Positions 36,024 to 45,213 are shown, counted from the first letter of the stretch. The stretch is 64,000 nt of DNA from CAYRFQ01 sp964423615 (GCA_964423615.1 CAYRFQ010000007.1:120059-184058); one strand, 5' to 3'. Notes: generated by a model from the sequence alone, not told the origin. Numbers and translations are program-made.

Positions 36024-37601
36024 CTATCGTTTCGGCGGCGTCGCGAACAACGCCGCAACTGTCCCAACAACGAGTAACCCTATGAAGAGCAATAACGAAG
36101 GGACGTAGCCACCAAGATAGTCGTACGAGAATCCCATAATAAATGGCCCAAGCGCACACCCGGCCACGGTCGCCGTCCAAACCGAACTTCGTATTTTGCC
36201 GAGGTGTTCGCGGCCATAGTATTTCGCCCAGAGAGTATTGTTCGCTCCGATGAGTAAACCTTGAGATGTCCCAAACAAGGCTGCATAAACGTGCCCCATC
36301 CAGAGAGAATCCATGTTCAGTAAGACCGTTACTCCCATCGCCAAACCACCCGAACTCGCACACAAGATGAACTTCAACGGGCAGTAATCGGCCAGCGTTC
36401 CCCCAACAAATTGCAAGACAGCCATGCTAATCGCCACGGTCGTAAATGTCAGGGCCGCGTCTTCTTTCGTGAACCCCTTCCACTCGTAGTAGGAAACGAT
36501 ATTAAAAAAGATCCCTGTTCCGATCATACCCCACATGGCCACAAGTCCCGCCGCGATCCAATACGCTCGAGTACGCCAAGCCTGCCGCAAATCGTAAGAA
36601 CGCTCTCCGGTAATTCCCTCGGTGACTACTGGCATCTTGTCGGATTCGATTGATATCCCGGTGCTGTCCTCCGATTTTCGATGAAACAGTTGCTTTCGTT
36701 TCTTTTCGGGCAGTTCGAGACTATCATCCGCTGCTCCCGGGGAAACCTGAGGGCGCAATGCTTGTTCGTCCTGTTCCACAGAGGACCTCGGATTCCCCTG
36801 AATCTTCGTAAATTTAGAAATGGAGCCAGGCAACCCATCAATGTGCTGACCAACATCCTCGGGACGATTGCGATACACCACAACAATTAACGGTAGAAGC
36901 ACTCCCCACGTGAGAAGCCCCAAGGCAATGTACGATTCCCGCCACCCCAATTGGTCGATCAACAGTAAATATAAAATAGGCATGCCCGCAAACGCCGCCG
37001 ACATACCCAACCCCGAGAGACCGCTAACAAAACCCAATCGGCGCGAAAACCACATGGCTAGCGTGTTACTCGCCACAAGTGTCAGGCCACCTTGACCGAA
37101 TGCCCGGAGCATCAAAAAACCAAGTGTCAATACCACCATATTGTGAGCTTGCGAAATCAACAAACATCCCAGCCCGAGCAGAACGACCACCCCAAAAGTC
37201 ACTCGACGCAGGCCAAACCGGTCAGACAACCAACCCAAAAAAGGCATCGGAGCAGCCGCCGTCAAACTCGCTAGGAGATAACAACCTGTCAACTCACTGC
37301 GGGTCAAATGCAGTGCCTTCTGAATATATGGATTGAAGACCGATACCCCAAACGTTTGACCAACGCTTGTCCCGATTTGAAGCAAGGCTGCGACAGGCAG
37401 CATCACCCAACCATAATAAAATCGACTGGGTTCGGAGCCTTCGCTCAACGTTTCGCCTGCGGAGAGTTCTTGTAGTGTGGCCACTTGGTCATCTGGAAGA
37501 AGAGAAATAAATTCGCGAGGGAAACACGGTGTGAGATTGATAGTGAGGCATTCGTCGACGTCAAGGACAGACTCTAAGTGGTAACGCCACAAAAGAGCCA
37601 A
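36024..37601 (-). CDS. Major facilitator superfamily transporter (OFA-like)
   Basis: A 525-residue membrane protein with about twelve hydrophobic segments. RFYYGWVMLPVAALLQIG near residues 60-77 begins the transport core, WLSDRFGLRRVTF near 124-136 is the MFS loop 2-3 motif, and GQHIDG with a Lys/Glu/Ser-rich stretch near 248-330 is the central cytoplasmic loop. The pattern is close to the oxalate/formate (OFA) family of anion exchangers, so a monocarboxylate such as pyruvate, formate or acetate is a reasonable guess for substrate. The first 55 residues before the first helix are unusual, and the TTG start is uncertain. Confidence 0.85.
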   Translation of the reverse strand: MALLWRYHLESVLDVDECLTINLTPCFPREFISLLPDDQVATLQELSAGETLSEGSEPSRFYYGWVMLPVAALLQIGTSVGQTFGVSVFNPYIQKALHLTRSELTGCYLLASLTAAAPMPFLGWLSDRFGLRRVTFGVVVLLGLGCLLISQAHNMVVLTLGFLMLRAFGQGGLTLVASNTLAMWFSRRLGFVSGLSGLGMSAAFAGMPILYLLLIDQLGWRESYIALGLLTWGVLLPLIVVVYRNRPEDVGQHIDGLPGSISKFTKIQGNPRSSVEQDEQALRPQVSPGAADDSLELPEKKRKQLFHRKSEDSTGISIESDKMPVVTEGITGERSYDLRQAWRTRAYWIAAGLVAMWGMIGTGIFFNIVSYYEWKGFTKEDAALTFTTVAISMAVLQFVGGTLADYCPLKFILCASSGGLAMGVTVLLNMDSLWMGHVYAALFGTSQGLLIGANNTLWAKYYGREHLGKIRSSVWTATVAGCALGPFIMGFSYDYLGGYVPSLLLFIGLLVVGTVAALFATPPKR

Positions 37602-37793
37602 GTCATCTCATTATAGGATTTCCCTGCCAATCGTCCGTCCCAGTCGTATCGTCCGGTTTTCTCTTGAGTGGAAAAGGAACATGCTCCATGTTGAACTATC
37701 ACCGAGTCTTCCGGGGATGGTAAAATTCCTTACACCGCTGATTCCTGATAGGCTCCCATCTCACCCCCCTACACAGACCTCGAGATAGCTTTC

Positions 37794-38546
37794 ATGCAAG
37801 AGCACCACGAACTTCACAAAGACCACACACCGGATGCCGTCCGAGCTCGGCTAATGGAATCGAAATCCCATAGTTTTTTAGGGGACTTCGTCTTCGGCGC
37901 GATCGACGGGACCGTGACCACGTTTGCCGTAGTATCGGGGACAGCCGGTGCCGGAATGCCACCGAGTGTAGCCATCATACTCGGTTTTGCCAATCTCCTC
38001 GCCGATGGTTTCAGCATGGCTGTGGGCAATTACATGAGTAAGAAGGCCGAAGCTGAGTTCGTAGACCGCATTCGGCGAACCGAAGAACACCACATCGATA
38101 CCGTCCCGGAGGGCGAACGGGAGGAAATTCGGCAAATTTTTGCCAACAAGGGCCTGGAAGGTGATGTCCTGGAGGAAGTCGTAGCCGTGATCACCAAAGA
38201 CCGTGAACGCTGGGTCGATACAATGATCCTGGAGGAATTTGGTCTACAGCTAAACCCCGCTCCTGCCTGGCAAGCCGGAGTCGCTACCTTTCTGGCCTTT
38301 GGAACTGCCGGTTTGGTACCACTTTTGCCTCTATTGCTTCCGTTCAGCTGGACCAACACCCAAGCATTCGGAGTCAGCACAATGGCCACGGCCCTCACAT
38401 TTTTCGGAGTTGGCCTGTTGAAAGGCCGCGTCGTCCATGGCTCGATTTGGAAATCAGGTCTTGAGGTTCTCTTGATCGGCGGGAGCGCCGCCCTTCTGGC
38501 GTTCCTGGTCGGGCTCAGTCTGAAAAGCCTCGCAGTCGTTTCCTGA
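37794..38546 (+). CDS. VIT1/CCC1 family iron or manganese transporter
   Basis: A 250-residue membrane protein. DFVFGAIDGTVTTFAVVSG near residues 31-49 is the first transmembrane helix with its metal-site aspartate, and FANLLADGFSMAVGNYMSKKAE near 66-87 the second. A cytoplasmic helical domain (EEHHIDTVPEGEREEI and EEFGLQLN) follows, then three more membrane helices. Members export iron or manganese from the cytoplasm or load it into stores. The next gene, a protoglobin kinase, starts 31 bp later on the same strand, and a receiver gene overlaps that, so the three probably form one operon. Confidence 0.92.
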   Translation: MQEHHELHKDHTPDAVRARLMESKSHSFLGDFVFGAIDGTVTTFAVVSGTAGAGMPPSVAIILGFANLLADGFSMAVGNYMSKKAEAEFVDRIRRTEEHHIDTVPEGEREEIRQIFANKGLEGDVLEEVVAVITKDRERWVDTMILEEFGLQLNPAPAWQAGVATFLAFGTAGLVPLLPLLLPFSWTNTQAFGVSTMATALTFFGVGLLKGRVVHGSIWKSGLEVLLIGGSAALLAFLVGLSLKSLAVVS

Positions 38547-38577
38547 GACAAGAACACATACAACACCGGGTTCATTC

Positions 38578-40131
38578 ATGCAGAAAACGATCTATCAGCG
38601 CTACCAGGCCTTACAAGACTATGTGGGGTGGACAGAAGCGGATGCCGCCAGGGTCCGAAATCTGGCCCCGAAGCTCCAACCAGTGTTTCCAAAACTCGTC
38701 GAAGATTTTTACAACGAGATACAACGCCACCCAGAAGCCCACCAAGTCATCATCGGTGGAAACGAACAAATTCAACGACTGAAACGAACGCTCGCCGATT
38801 GGTTGCGCAAACTCGTCACGGGTCAATACGACGAGGCTTATGTCATAGGACGATGGAAAGTCGGCCTTCGCCACGTCGAAATTGGTCTTTCCCAAGTCTT
38901 CACCAACGCCGCCCTCTCCAGACTCCGTTCTGGAATCTGCCAAGGCCTCCAGCAGTCTTGGGACAGCGACCTGACAGAATTCGCGGCGTCCCTCCAGTCC
39001 ATCAACAAACTGCTGGACCTGGACCTGGCAATCATCGAATGCGCGTACCAAGAGGAGAATCTGTTGCGAGTCCGCGAGCGAAGCGAAGCCACTTTTCGCA
39101 CACTCGTCGAGGCCGCCCCATGCATGATCATCATCCTACAGCCCGCTTCTCGCATCCACTATTTCAGTCCCGGAGCCAGAAGCCTCACGGGGTACTCCGA
39201 AGGAGAGGTGCTCGGACGAGACGTACGCGGCACCCTATTTCCACACCACCGAAAAGATGATCCGAAGTTACACAGTCTCCTCGACGGCTGCGAGACGGCC
39301 CAAAATTACGAATGCGAAATCACCCATCGAGACGGTCTGCCCCGGTGGATCCTCTGGAATTCGAGACACCTTCACGATTACGAAGGCTCTCCCGCGATGT
39401 TAGTCGTTGGCCACGACCTGACCATCATCAAAGAAGCCCAGGAACGAGCGGTCCAGGCCGAACGTTTGGCAGCCATAGGGGAAATGGTTACCGGACTAGC
39501 ACACGAAAGCGGCAACGCCTTGGCACGCAGTCAGGCTTGCCTCGAAATGCTCTCCCTCGAAGTCGATACGAATCCGGACGCCCTCGACCTAATCCAACGA
39601 ATTCAGGATGCACAGGATCACCTACGCCAGCTCTACGACGACGTACGAGGGTACGCCGCTCCAGTTCAGCTCGACCAAGAAGTCTGGGATATCGCGGGAG
39701 TTTGGCGACAAGCTTGGCGGAATCTGCAACACCTACACAATGGGCGAGACGTCCGCTTCACCGAAATCACTACCGGGACAGAACTCCGCTGCCCTGTCGA
39801 CAACTTCCGCCTCGAGCAAGTCTTCCGAAATATCTTCGAAAACGCCTTGGCCGCTTGCAAGGACCCAGTCGAAATCTCCGTTCGGTGTCGTTCCGCCAAC
39901 CTCGACAACAACCCAGCACTCGAGATCACCGTCGAAGACAACGGACCAGGCATGACCGCCCAACAACGCAGACGAATATTTCATCCCTTTTTTACCACCA
40001 AGACAAAAGGCACCGGTTTGGGTATGGCAATTGCAAAACGAATTATCAATGCCCATCTCGGCACGATCGTAGTTGAAAGTGAGGAAGGCGAGGGAGCCAG
40101 AATCATCATTACTTTGCCACGAGAGACCTAA
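38578..40131 (+). CDS. Protoglobin-PAS sensor histidine kinase
   Basis: A 517-residue soluble kinase. Residues 1-150 are a protoglobin/globin-coupled-sensor domain; the proximal haem ligand is probably His99 in VGLRHVEIGLSQVF. A PAS domain (about 165-280) has FRTLVEAAPCMIIIL and FSPGARSLTGYSEGEVLGRD. The kinase core has the H box GLAHESGN with phosphorylated His309, an N box in NIFENALAAC, EDNGPGM, and FFTTKTKGTGLGMAIAKRI. A haem globin sensor usually detects O2, NO or CO. No membrane segment is present. It is in an operon with the VIT transporter and the receiver that overlaps its stop codon. It may also feed the orphan NtrC-type regulator nearby; that is inference. Confidence 0.92.
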   Translation: MQKTIYQRYQALQDYVGWTEADAARVRNLAPKLQPVFPKLVEDFYNEIQRHPEAHQVIIGGNEQIQRLKRTLADWLRKLVTGQYDEAYVIGRWKVGLRHVEIGLSQVFTNAALSRLRSGICQGLQQSWDSDLTEFAASLQSINKLLDLDLAIIECAYQEENLLRVRERSEATFRTLVEAAPCMIIILQPASRIHYFSPGARSLTGYSEGEVLGRDVRGTLFPHHRKDDPKLHSLLDGCETAQNYECEITHRDGLPRWILWNSRHLHDYEGSPAMLVVGHDLTIIKEAQERAVQAERLAAIGEMVTGLAHESGNALARSQACLEMLSLEVDTNPDALDLIQRIQDAQDHLRQLYDDVRGYAAPVQLDQEVWDIAGVWRQAWRNLQHLHNGRDVRFTEITTGTELRCPVDNFRLEQVFRNIFENALAACKDPVEISVRCRSANLDNNPALEITVEDNGPGMTAQQRRRIFHPFFTTKTKGTGLGMAIAKRIINAHLGTIVVESEEGEGARIIITLPRET

Positions 40132-40571
40132 TGACAGCAACTCTTCGAATCGTCGTGGCCGACGACGAACCTGACATACGCGAATACTTCCAAAAAATCT
40201 TGAGCCGATTAGGACACGATGTCGTGGGAACCGCGGAGGACGGTGAGGAACTGCTAGACTTATGTCGAATCCACAAGCCCGATCTGGTCGTTACCGACTT
40301 GCAAATGCCTGGGCTCGACGGATGTGAAGCGAGCAAACGAATTTGGGACGAGCGTCCTACTCCAATCATCCTGATCTCGGCCTACATTGACCCGCAACTG
40401 TTATCCTGTGCCAACTCCGGTCACATCATGGGGTACCTTGTCAAACCAATCAAAAGAGGCGATCTCACGGAAGCCATGGTCACAGCAATGAGTCGCTTCG
40501 AACAAACCTGCACGTCAATGACCGAATGCGCCGAATCGGATGAGTCGAACGAGGATGAAAGCCCCCCTTGA
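40131..40571 (+). CDS. Stand-alone response regulator receiver
   Basis: A 146-residue protein with one receiver domain. Acidic pocket DDEPD is at residues 11-15, the phospho-acceptor is Asp56 in VVTDLQMPG, ISAY is near 85, and Lys in LVKPIKRG near 104-111. There is no DNA-binding output; an acidic tail (ECAESDESNEDES) ends the protein. Its ATG overlaps the kinase stop (TAATGA), so it is the direct partner of the protoglobin kinase. It could be a phosphate shuttle or sink, or act by protein contact. Confidence 0.9.
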   Translation: MTATLRIVVADDEPDIREYFQKILSRLGHDVVGTAEDGEELLDLCRIHKPDLVVTDLQMPGLDGCEASKRIWDERPTPIILISAYIDPQLLSCANSGHIMGYLVKPIKRGDLTEAMVTAMSRFEQTCTSMTECAESDESNEDESPP

Positions 40572-40673
40572 CCGTTCCCGCGAGCCTCCGACGCCCTCAA
40601 AAGAAAGTCGGACAGAGTTCCAACCCTGTCCGAACAACAATTCCCGTTTTCACTTACAGACGAGCCCATCGAC

Positions 40674-41156
40674 TCACGCAGGACTCCTGACCGACACCTT
40701 CTCTTCTTCCTCTGCAGTTTCCATAAACACCGGATTCTTGACGGTCACGACTGGACACTTGGCTTCCCGGAGAACGTGTTCCGCTACGCTCCCCATCAAG
40801 AGACGACCCAATCCGGTCCGTCCGTGCGTTCCAAGAACAATCAAGTCGCAGCCGTTCTTCTCTGCTGCGTGAAGGATCTCCTCGGCCGGATCACCTCGGA
40901 GGAAGAAATACTCAACCCGAACGGCTGGATCCTCCGGGCGGACGGCAAACAGCTGTTCTTTCAATACTGTGAGGTCTTCTGGAGGAGACGGCGGAGCGTT
41001 GAAATACGCGCCATGCAGAATCTCAGGCGGTGGAGCCACATGGATCACAATCAACTCGGCGTCGTAATCCTTGGCCAACGAACAGGCAAGTGCGAACGCG
41101 GCCTCGGATTGTTGAGAAAAATCTGTGGGATGTAAGATCGATTTGATGGGTAACAT
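40674..41156 (-). CDS. Universal stress protein (UspA family)
   Basis: A 160-residue protein with a single USP domain. ILHPTDFSQQSEAAF is at residues 6-20 and the ATP-binding signature GTHGRTGLGRLLMGS is near 110-124 with the G-x2-G-x9-GS spacing. VAEHVLREAKCPVVTVK follows. USP proteins are induced in stress and stationary or oxygen-limited states. A sigma-54 promoter match lies 42 bp upstream of the ATG and a GTGTG-N9-CACAC-like site about 240 bp further up, so it appears to belong to the sigma-54 regulon of this island. Ribosome site AAAGGAG. Confidence 0.95.
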   Translation of the reverse strand: MLPIKSILHPTDFSQQSEAAFALACSLAKDYDAELIVIHVAPPPEILHGAYFNAPPSPPEDLTVLKEQLFAVRPEDPAVRVEYFFLRGDPAEEILHAAEKNGCDLIVLGTHGRTGLGRLLMGSVAEHVLREAKCPVVTVKNPVFMETAEEEEKVSVRSPA

Positions 41157-41197
41157 GGTTCGCTCCTTTCAAAGTTACGGACCTCAATAATAGTCAA

Positions 41198-41213
41198 AGC
41201 AACTCATATGCCG
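41198..41213 (-). promoter_or_regulatory. Sigma-54 (-24/-12) promoter of usp
   Basis: The minus strand reads CGGCATATGAGTTGCT. It matches the consensus TGGCACR-N4-TTGCW at GGCA, R and TTGCT, with GG and GC exactly 10 bp apart. The predicted transcript start is about 30 bp before the usp start codon. Confidence 0.62.
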
Positions 41214-41437
41214 AACCATTATGAGCTAACCGCTCAAAGCAGCCTTTCGTGTCCCGTAGCCGATGAGAGAACTCACTATTGCGTTTGTCATGGTTGGTAG
41301 GCCGCGCAACGGCGACTGTTCCTCTCCATGGACCAGGATAAAACCTTTTCCATCCCTTGGCCCCTGAGAAACCAAGGCCAAGGAACCGGAAAAGTTCCGA
41401 AAGACTCATAATGAAAGAACCAGAAACGATTCGAAAA

Positions 41438-41456
41438 CTGTGCGGAAATGTCACAC
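41438..41456. promoter_or_regulatory. Activator-site dyad upstream of usp (CTGTG-N9-CACAC)
   Basis: CTGTGCGGAAATGTCACAC matches GTGTG-N9-CACAC at 9 of 10 positions. It lies 12 bp past the end of the NtrC-type gene and about 240 bp upstream of the usp sigma-54 promoter. A half-site (GTGTGCGG) follows at 41457-41464. Confidence 0.5.
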
Positions 41457-41467
41457 GTGTGCGGTTC

Positions 41468-42877
41468 TTACGCAGAGGCGTTAGTCGAGGATTTGAACTC
41501 GTCGCCGAGGCCATGTTTGTTGATCAATCGATAGAGAGCGCGACGACTGACCCCAAGCACCTTGGCAGCACGGAGTTTATTCCCCTTTTCCTGTCTCAGG
41601 ACAGTTTCAACATGACACCGCTCGACCTCGCGAAGCTCCTGGGCGTTGTGCAAACCATTCAACGAAATCGCACGACAGGAACTCACGGCCTTACTGTCAT
41701 AAATGTTTTCCGGCAGATCATCGAGGGTGATACGGTTTTCCTCGGCGACAATCTGCGCTCGTTCGAGAACATTCGCCAGTTCACGAACGTTGCCCGGCCA
41801 ATCGAAGGATTGCAAAGCCCCGATAGCATCGTCATCGATGATGAATGGCCGAGTTCCAATCCGGCGTGTCTCAAGAAAGTGAGCTACCAGTTCAGGAATG
41901 TCCTCCGGACGTTCCTTGAGAGTCGGCAGTTGAATCGTCACGACGTTGAGTCGGTAGTAAAGATCTTCGCGAAACTTCCCCTTCTGCTGCTCGGCCAGGA
42001 GATCCTTGTTGGTAGCTGCCACAATTCGAACGTCCGCGTGCAATTCGTGGGTCCCGCCAACACGGCGGTAGGAGCAGTCTTCGAGCACACGCAGTAACTT
42101 TGCCTGTAACGAAGGAGCCATTTCGGCCACTTCGTCGATAAACAGAGTGCCTCCTTCGGCCACTTCGATCAGTCCCGATTTTTTGTTGGTAGCTCCCGTG
42201 AAGGCTCCTTTTTCATGCCCGAAGAGTTCACTCTCGAGGAGTGTTTCCTGGAACGTCGCACAGTTGATCGTCACCAACGGACGATCTCTCCGCTGGCTGT
42301 TATTGTGCAAAGCTCGGGCGACCAGTTCTTTACCAGTCCCGCTAGCCCCTCGGATCAACACGGTTGCCTCGGTCGGCGCAACCTTCTCGATCATCCGAAC
42401 AACCTTTTGGAGGGCCTGGCTCGACCCGATCAGACTATACCGGGGAGATTCGTAATGAAGATGATCGACCCATTGACGTTCGCGGCGAGCAAGGCGCACC
42501 TTCTCGTACGCCTTTTGGACGTGGATTTCGAGTTCGGAAAGAGGGAACGGCTTCGATAGGTAATCGTAGGCCCCTCGTTTCATAGCCTCGATGGCCGTTT
42601 GAATACTGCTGTGAGCAGTGAGGAGGAGAATTTCCAGATCAGGTTGTTTCTCCTTCAACCGAGGAAGGAGGTCGATCCCATTCCAGTCCGGCAAATTAAG
42701 GTCCAGCAACACGACGTCCCGCCGACACTGCTCGACAGACGTCAAAGCCTCCTCTCCATTCCGAGCCAGGCAAACTTTCATGTCTTGCCGCTCGAAACGA
42801 CTCCGAAGAGTTTCCGAGAGCTGCTCATCGTCATCGACGATCAACAAATGGATGGGGTAACGTGGTTTCGTGTCCAT
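41468..42877 (-). CDS. NtrC-type sigma-54-dependent response regulator
   Basis: A 469-residue transcription activator. The receiver has Asp59 in VVLLDLNLPDW as the likely phospho-acceptor. The AAA+ domain has the Walker A RGASGTGKELVAR near 173-185, the sigma-54 contact loop GAFTGA in HEKGAFTGATNKK, and a Walker B region FIDEVAEM. The C-terminal Fis-type helix-turn-helix is GNKLRAAKVLGVSRRALYRL near 435-454. No kinase gene is adjacent; the nearest is the protoglobin kinase at 38578. Given its position among genes with sigma-54 promoters, it is the obvious candidate to bind the GTGTG-N9-CACAC sites. No sigma-54 site was found before the gene itself. Confidence 0.95.
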   Translation of the reverse strand: MDTKPRYPIHLLIVDDDEQLSETLRSRFERQDMKVCLARNGEEALTSVEQCRRDVVLLDLNLPDWNGIDLLPRLKEKQPDLEILLLTAHSSIQTAIEAMKRGAYDYLSKPFPLSELEIHVQKAYEKVRLARRERQWVDHLHYESPRYSLIGSSQALQKVVRMIEKVAPTEATVLIRGASGTGKELVARALHNNSQRRDRPLVTINCATFQETLLESELFGHEKGAFTGATNKKSGLIEVAEGGTLFIDEVAEMAPSLQAKLLRVLEDCSYRRVGGTHELHADVRIVAATNKDLLAEQQKGKFREDLYYRLNVVTIQLPTLKERPEDIPELVAHFLETRRIGTRPFIIDDDAIGALQSFDWPGNVRELANVLERAQIVAEENRITLDDLPENIYDSKAVSSCRAISLNGLHNAQELREVERCHVETVLRQEKGNKLRAAKVLGVSRRALYRLINKHGLGDEFKSSTNASA

Positions 42878-43259
42878 GGCCTACTCTTGGGAATAGGGAA
42901 TAGGAAAGCGTCTTCAGCTTATTTGCCTCCTCCGCCATCCGTTACGCAACACGACAAAAGTAATCCGACCGGCTGAGTTCATCTGCCGAGAAGTTCGAGG
43001 GGTTCCGAGAACAATGCGAAACCTCACCATCACGCAAACGTTTGACTTCCACACAAGCCAGAAGTCCCAAACTCGAGAGTTCCTCAGCCACAGAAATATA
43101 TAGTATTAGAGCGTAAAACTAAGGCTCCTTCGGCATGGGTGCCTACCCAAAGTTCGAAATCGTTCATGATCGATAACGGGGTAAAGCCTTACACAAGAGC
43201 GACACCTAGCCAGGTTTCACTATCGAGCCTACGTTCTTCCCACCCTTAATGTCGAGACT
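42878..43259. other. Intergenic region upstream of the NtrC-type gene
   Basis: No gene was seen. I searched both the -24/-12 pattern and GTGTG-N9-CACAC and found neither, so the regulator gene may be expressed from a housekeeping promoter. Confidence 0.4.
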
Positions 43260-43754
43260 TCACTCAAACGAGAAATTGGTCGAATGATCCTCTCGAAAGT
43301 GTGCGTCTGCGACATTCCGCACATATTGGTGACACCGCACACAAGTGAGCGTTAGCTCAAGGTACCCAAGAGCCGCACCATCAAGATTCAGCTGTTTCGC
43401 GCTCTTACTCACCTTCTCAGCAGCTCGACGAAATTCCGAACTGAACAATTTGTATTCTTTCGTCTTGTAAGCGAACCACTCGGCCGTCTTCGTCAGTTTT
43501 TGTAATTCGTCGGCATTTTTCTGAATCTTCTTGAAATCACCCAGAGCCAACCCTTCGAGCAAATTTTTCGAATTATCCAGTTTCTGTTGCATGAGCTTCC
43601 GAAAATGTTTAGTACCTTTCTCTTGGGTCGCTGACTCTTCCGAGCCACGATCTTGCTCTTGTTTTGGAACCCCTTGAGAGAGAGTTCCTCCAGCACCCAA
43701 GGACAAAAGTACACACGGCACGAGCCAAACGAATGGGCGGACAGCGGATTTCAT
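43260..43754 (-). CDS. Exported cytochrome c'-like protein
   Basis: A 164-residue protein from the ATG at 43754 (AAGGAG eight bases upstream); a GTG at 43775 is an alternative. A signal peptide covers about residues 1-25. KLMQQKLDNSKNLLEGLALGDF and KNADELQKLTKTAEW are followed by helices and, near the C-terminus, CVRCHQYVR with C138, C141 and H142. The C-terminal single CxxCH and the helical body resemble cytochrome c' and the planctomycete small cytochromes. It would bind one haem in the periplasm. It is the last gene of a likely operon after the two CBS-pair genes. Confidence 0.85.
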   Translation of the reverse strand: MKSAVRPFVWLVPCVLLSLGAGGTLSQGVPKQEQDRGSEESATQEKGTKHFRKLMQQKLDNSKNLLEGLALGDFKKIQKNADELQKLTKTAEWFAYKTKEYKLFSSEFRRAAEKVSKSAKQLNLDGAALGYLELTLTCVRCHQYVRNVADAHFREDHSTNFSFE

Positions 43755-43789
43755 GTTGAAAAACTCCTTCGTCACACAGGCGTGGTAGC

Positions 43790-44299
43790 CTAGTCAGGAG
43801 AATGTTGAAGATGGCGTAGAATGTCCATCACGCTGATGACCCCCACAAGAGTATCTTCGTGATCGACAACGAACAATCTGTGGACGTCAAGCTCCAACAG
43901 TTGCTCGACGACCTCCACACAGGATGCGTCTACTCGCACGGAAAAAACAGCTGGGGTCATGATGTCGCTGACTTGACACCAATCCGCCTGCTCCACTTGA
44001 AAACCAAGGAGGGGCTCCCCATCCGGTGTCCGGAGTTGAGACCGACTAAAAAACTCGGGAATTTCTGGAATCGTATTCCCTTTGCTTCGGTCGTGGATGA
44101 TGATGTCGGACTGACTTAGCACGCCTATCGGGCGCCCCGAGTCGTCGATTACTGGCGCGGCACTGAAACTCTTTTCAGAGAAGAGAATCAAAGCTTCCTG
44201 GACTGTTGCGTCGTCGCGAAGCGAAATTACAACTGGCGTCATTATTTCGCGAGCGGTTCCTGCTGTCAACACCATGGTGGTCTTCAGGTCTGCGGACAT
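43790..44299 (-). CDS. CBS-pair protein 1
   Basis: A 169-residue protein made of two CBS domains. The first has AREIMTPVVISLRDDATVQEAL split near 16-37 and PIGVLSQSDII; the second has VSDIMTPAVFSVRVDASC near 108-125 and LVGVISVMDILRHL near the end. Between them lies an insert of about 35 residues. CBS pairs bind adenosyl nucleotides and are used as energy or stress sensors. The ribosome site AGGAGG is clear. It is 41 bp after CBS-pair protein 2 and 35 bp before the cytochrome gene, so the three are probably co-transcribed. Confidence 0.92.
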   Translation of the reverse strand: MSADLKTTMVLTAGTAREIMTPVVISLRDDATVQEALILFSEKSFSAAPVIDDSGRPIGVLSQSDIIIHDRSKGNTIPEIPEFFSRSQLRTPDGEPLLGFQVEQADWCQVSDIMTPAVFSVRVDASCVEVVEQLLELDVHRLFVVDHEDTLVGVISVMDILRHLQHSPD

Positions 44300-44340
44300 C
44301 GGAATGCCTCCTGATTCGTTTTCTGGTCGGATTTCGATTA

Positions 44341-44838
44341 TCAGTGGAACGATGACAGTTCCAAATCTCGGGCTAAAATCGACAAGATATCTGTGCTCGT
44401 AATAATCCCTTGAGGTCGGTCCTTGTCATCAACGACGATGACGCGGTGGATGTGGACCTCGATCATCATCCTGGCGATTTCCGCCACCGGAGTATACAAC
44501 GAGACCGTCACCGGATCCGGCGTCATAAAATTACCAACCTCATCGATCCGATCTGTCTCGACATCGACAATCTGCCACGAAGGACAAATTTCCAACAAGG
44601 CCTCTCGCTTCGGCTGAAAACCACCTCCACCACGCTCGACCCATCTGAGGAAGTCTTGGGCGGACAACACACCAATGCATCGTCCATCGTCGTCGACGAC
44701 TGGAGCCCCTGAGATGTGGTGCTGTGACAAAATCCGGGCGGCCACAGCCAAACACATATGCTTAGGAATCATGATCAGGTCTGTGGTCATAATGTTGGCT
44801 GCGACCAGCGGGCGAATTGATGTTGGGGAAGTTATCAT
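44341..44838 (-). CDS. CBS-pair protein 2
   Basis: A 165-residue protein from the ATG at 44838 (AAGGAG seven bases upstream). It has two CBS domains: VAANIMTTDLIMIPKHMCL and DDDGRCIGVLSAQDFLRW, then VGNFMTPDPVTVSLYTPVAEIA and DRPQGIITSTDILSIL. A VERGGGGF insert with a possible linker lies between them. The arrangement is like hypoxic response proteins made of two CBS domains. It is the first gene of the operon, with a sigma-54 promoter match 103 bp upstream and three dyad sites further up. Confidence 0.92.
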   Translation of the reverse strand: MITSPTSIRPLVAANIMTTDLIMIPKHMCLAVAARILSQHHISGAPVVDDDGRCIGVLSAQDFLRWVERGGGGFQPKREALLEICPSWQIVDVETDRIDEVGNFMTPDPVTVSLYTPVAEIARMMIEVHIHRVIVVDDKDRPQGIITSTDILSILARDLELSSFH

Positions 44839-44940
44839 TTGCGCTCTCCTTCCGTCCGTGAGTGTAGGTCTATTTCGTTGCACCTCCACACGAACGAAAC
44901 CTACAAGTTGAGGGAAAATCGTTCCTACTCAGTATCTTCA

Positions 44941-44956
44941 CGCAAATGACATGCCT
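44941..44956 (-). promoter_or_regulatory. Sigma-54 promoter of the CBS-CBS-cytochrome operon
   Basis: The minus strand reads AGGCATGTCATTTGCG. It has GGCA, R and TTGC at the consensus positions with GG-N10-GC, and mismatches at T1, C6 and the last base. It lies 103 bp before the start codon at 44838. Confidence 0.5.
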
Positions 44957-45081
44957 TCCTCCCAAAAAATAGTCCACGCCATAAAAACTTCCTCAACATA
45001 GAAGTCAAATATCGGTCTCGTTGTAACTGTGGCACAAAACGAAAGCGATGATTAAAACGTCTTCGCGTCATGGCACCCCTA

Positions 45082-45100
45082 GTGTGTCAAGAACGAACAC
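45082..45100. promoter_or_regulatory. Activator-site dyad (GTGTG-N9-AACAC)
   Basis: GTGTGTCAAGAACGAACAC, 9 of 10 matches to GTGTG-N9-CACAC, about 140 bp upstream of the CBS operon's -24/-12 element. Confidence 0.5.
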
Positions 45101-45213
45101 AAATGGAGTGCCAGCGATAAAATGGCAGTCGATCTTTTCAAATCCCTAAGCAAAAGGCCTGCAATGAACTTGCTCCTTCACACCTTTCGCCGCCCATTGT
45201 TCGCCCTGCTTTA

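Noticed and set aside
45098..45113. TGGCACTCCATTTGTG on the minus strand upstream of the CBS operon
   Set aside because: The -12 GC is replaced by GT and R by T; the element at 44941-44956 is better and nearer to the gene.
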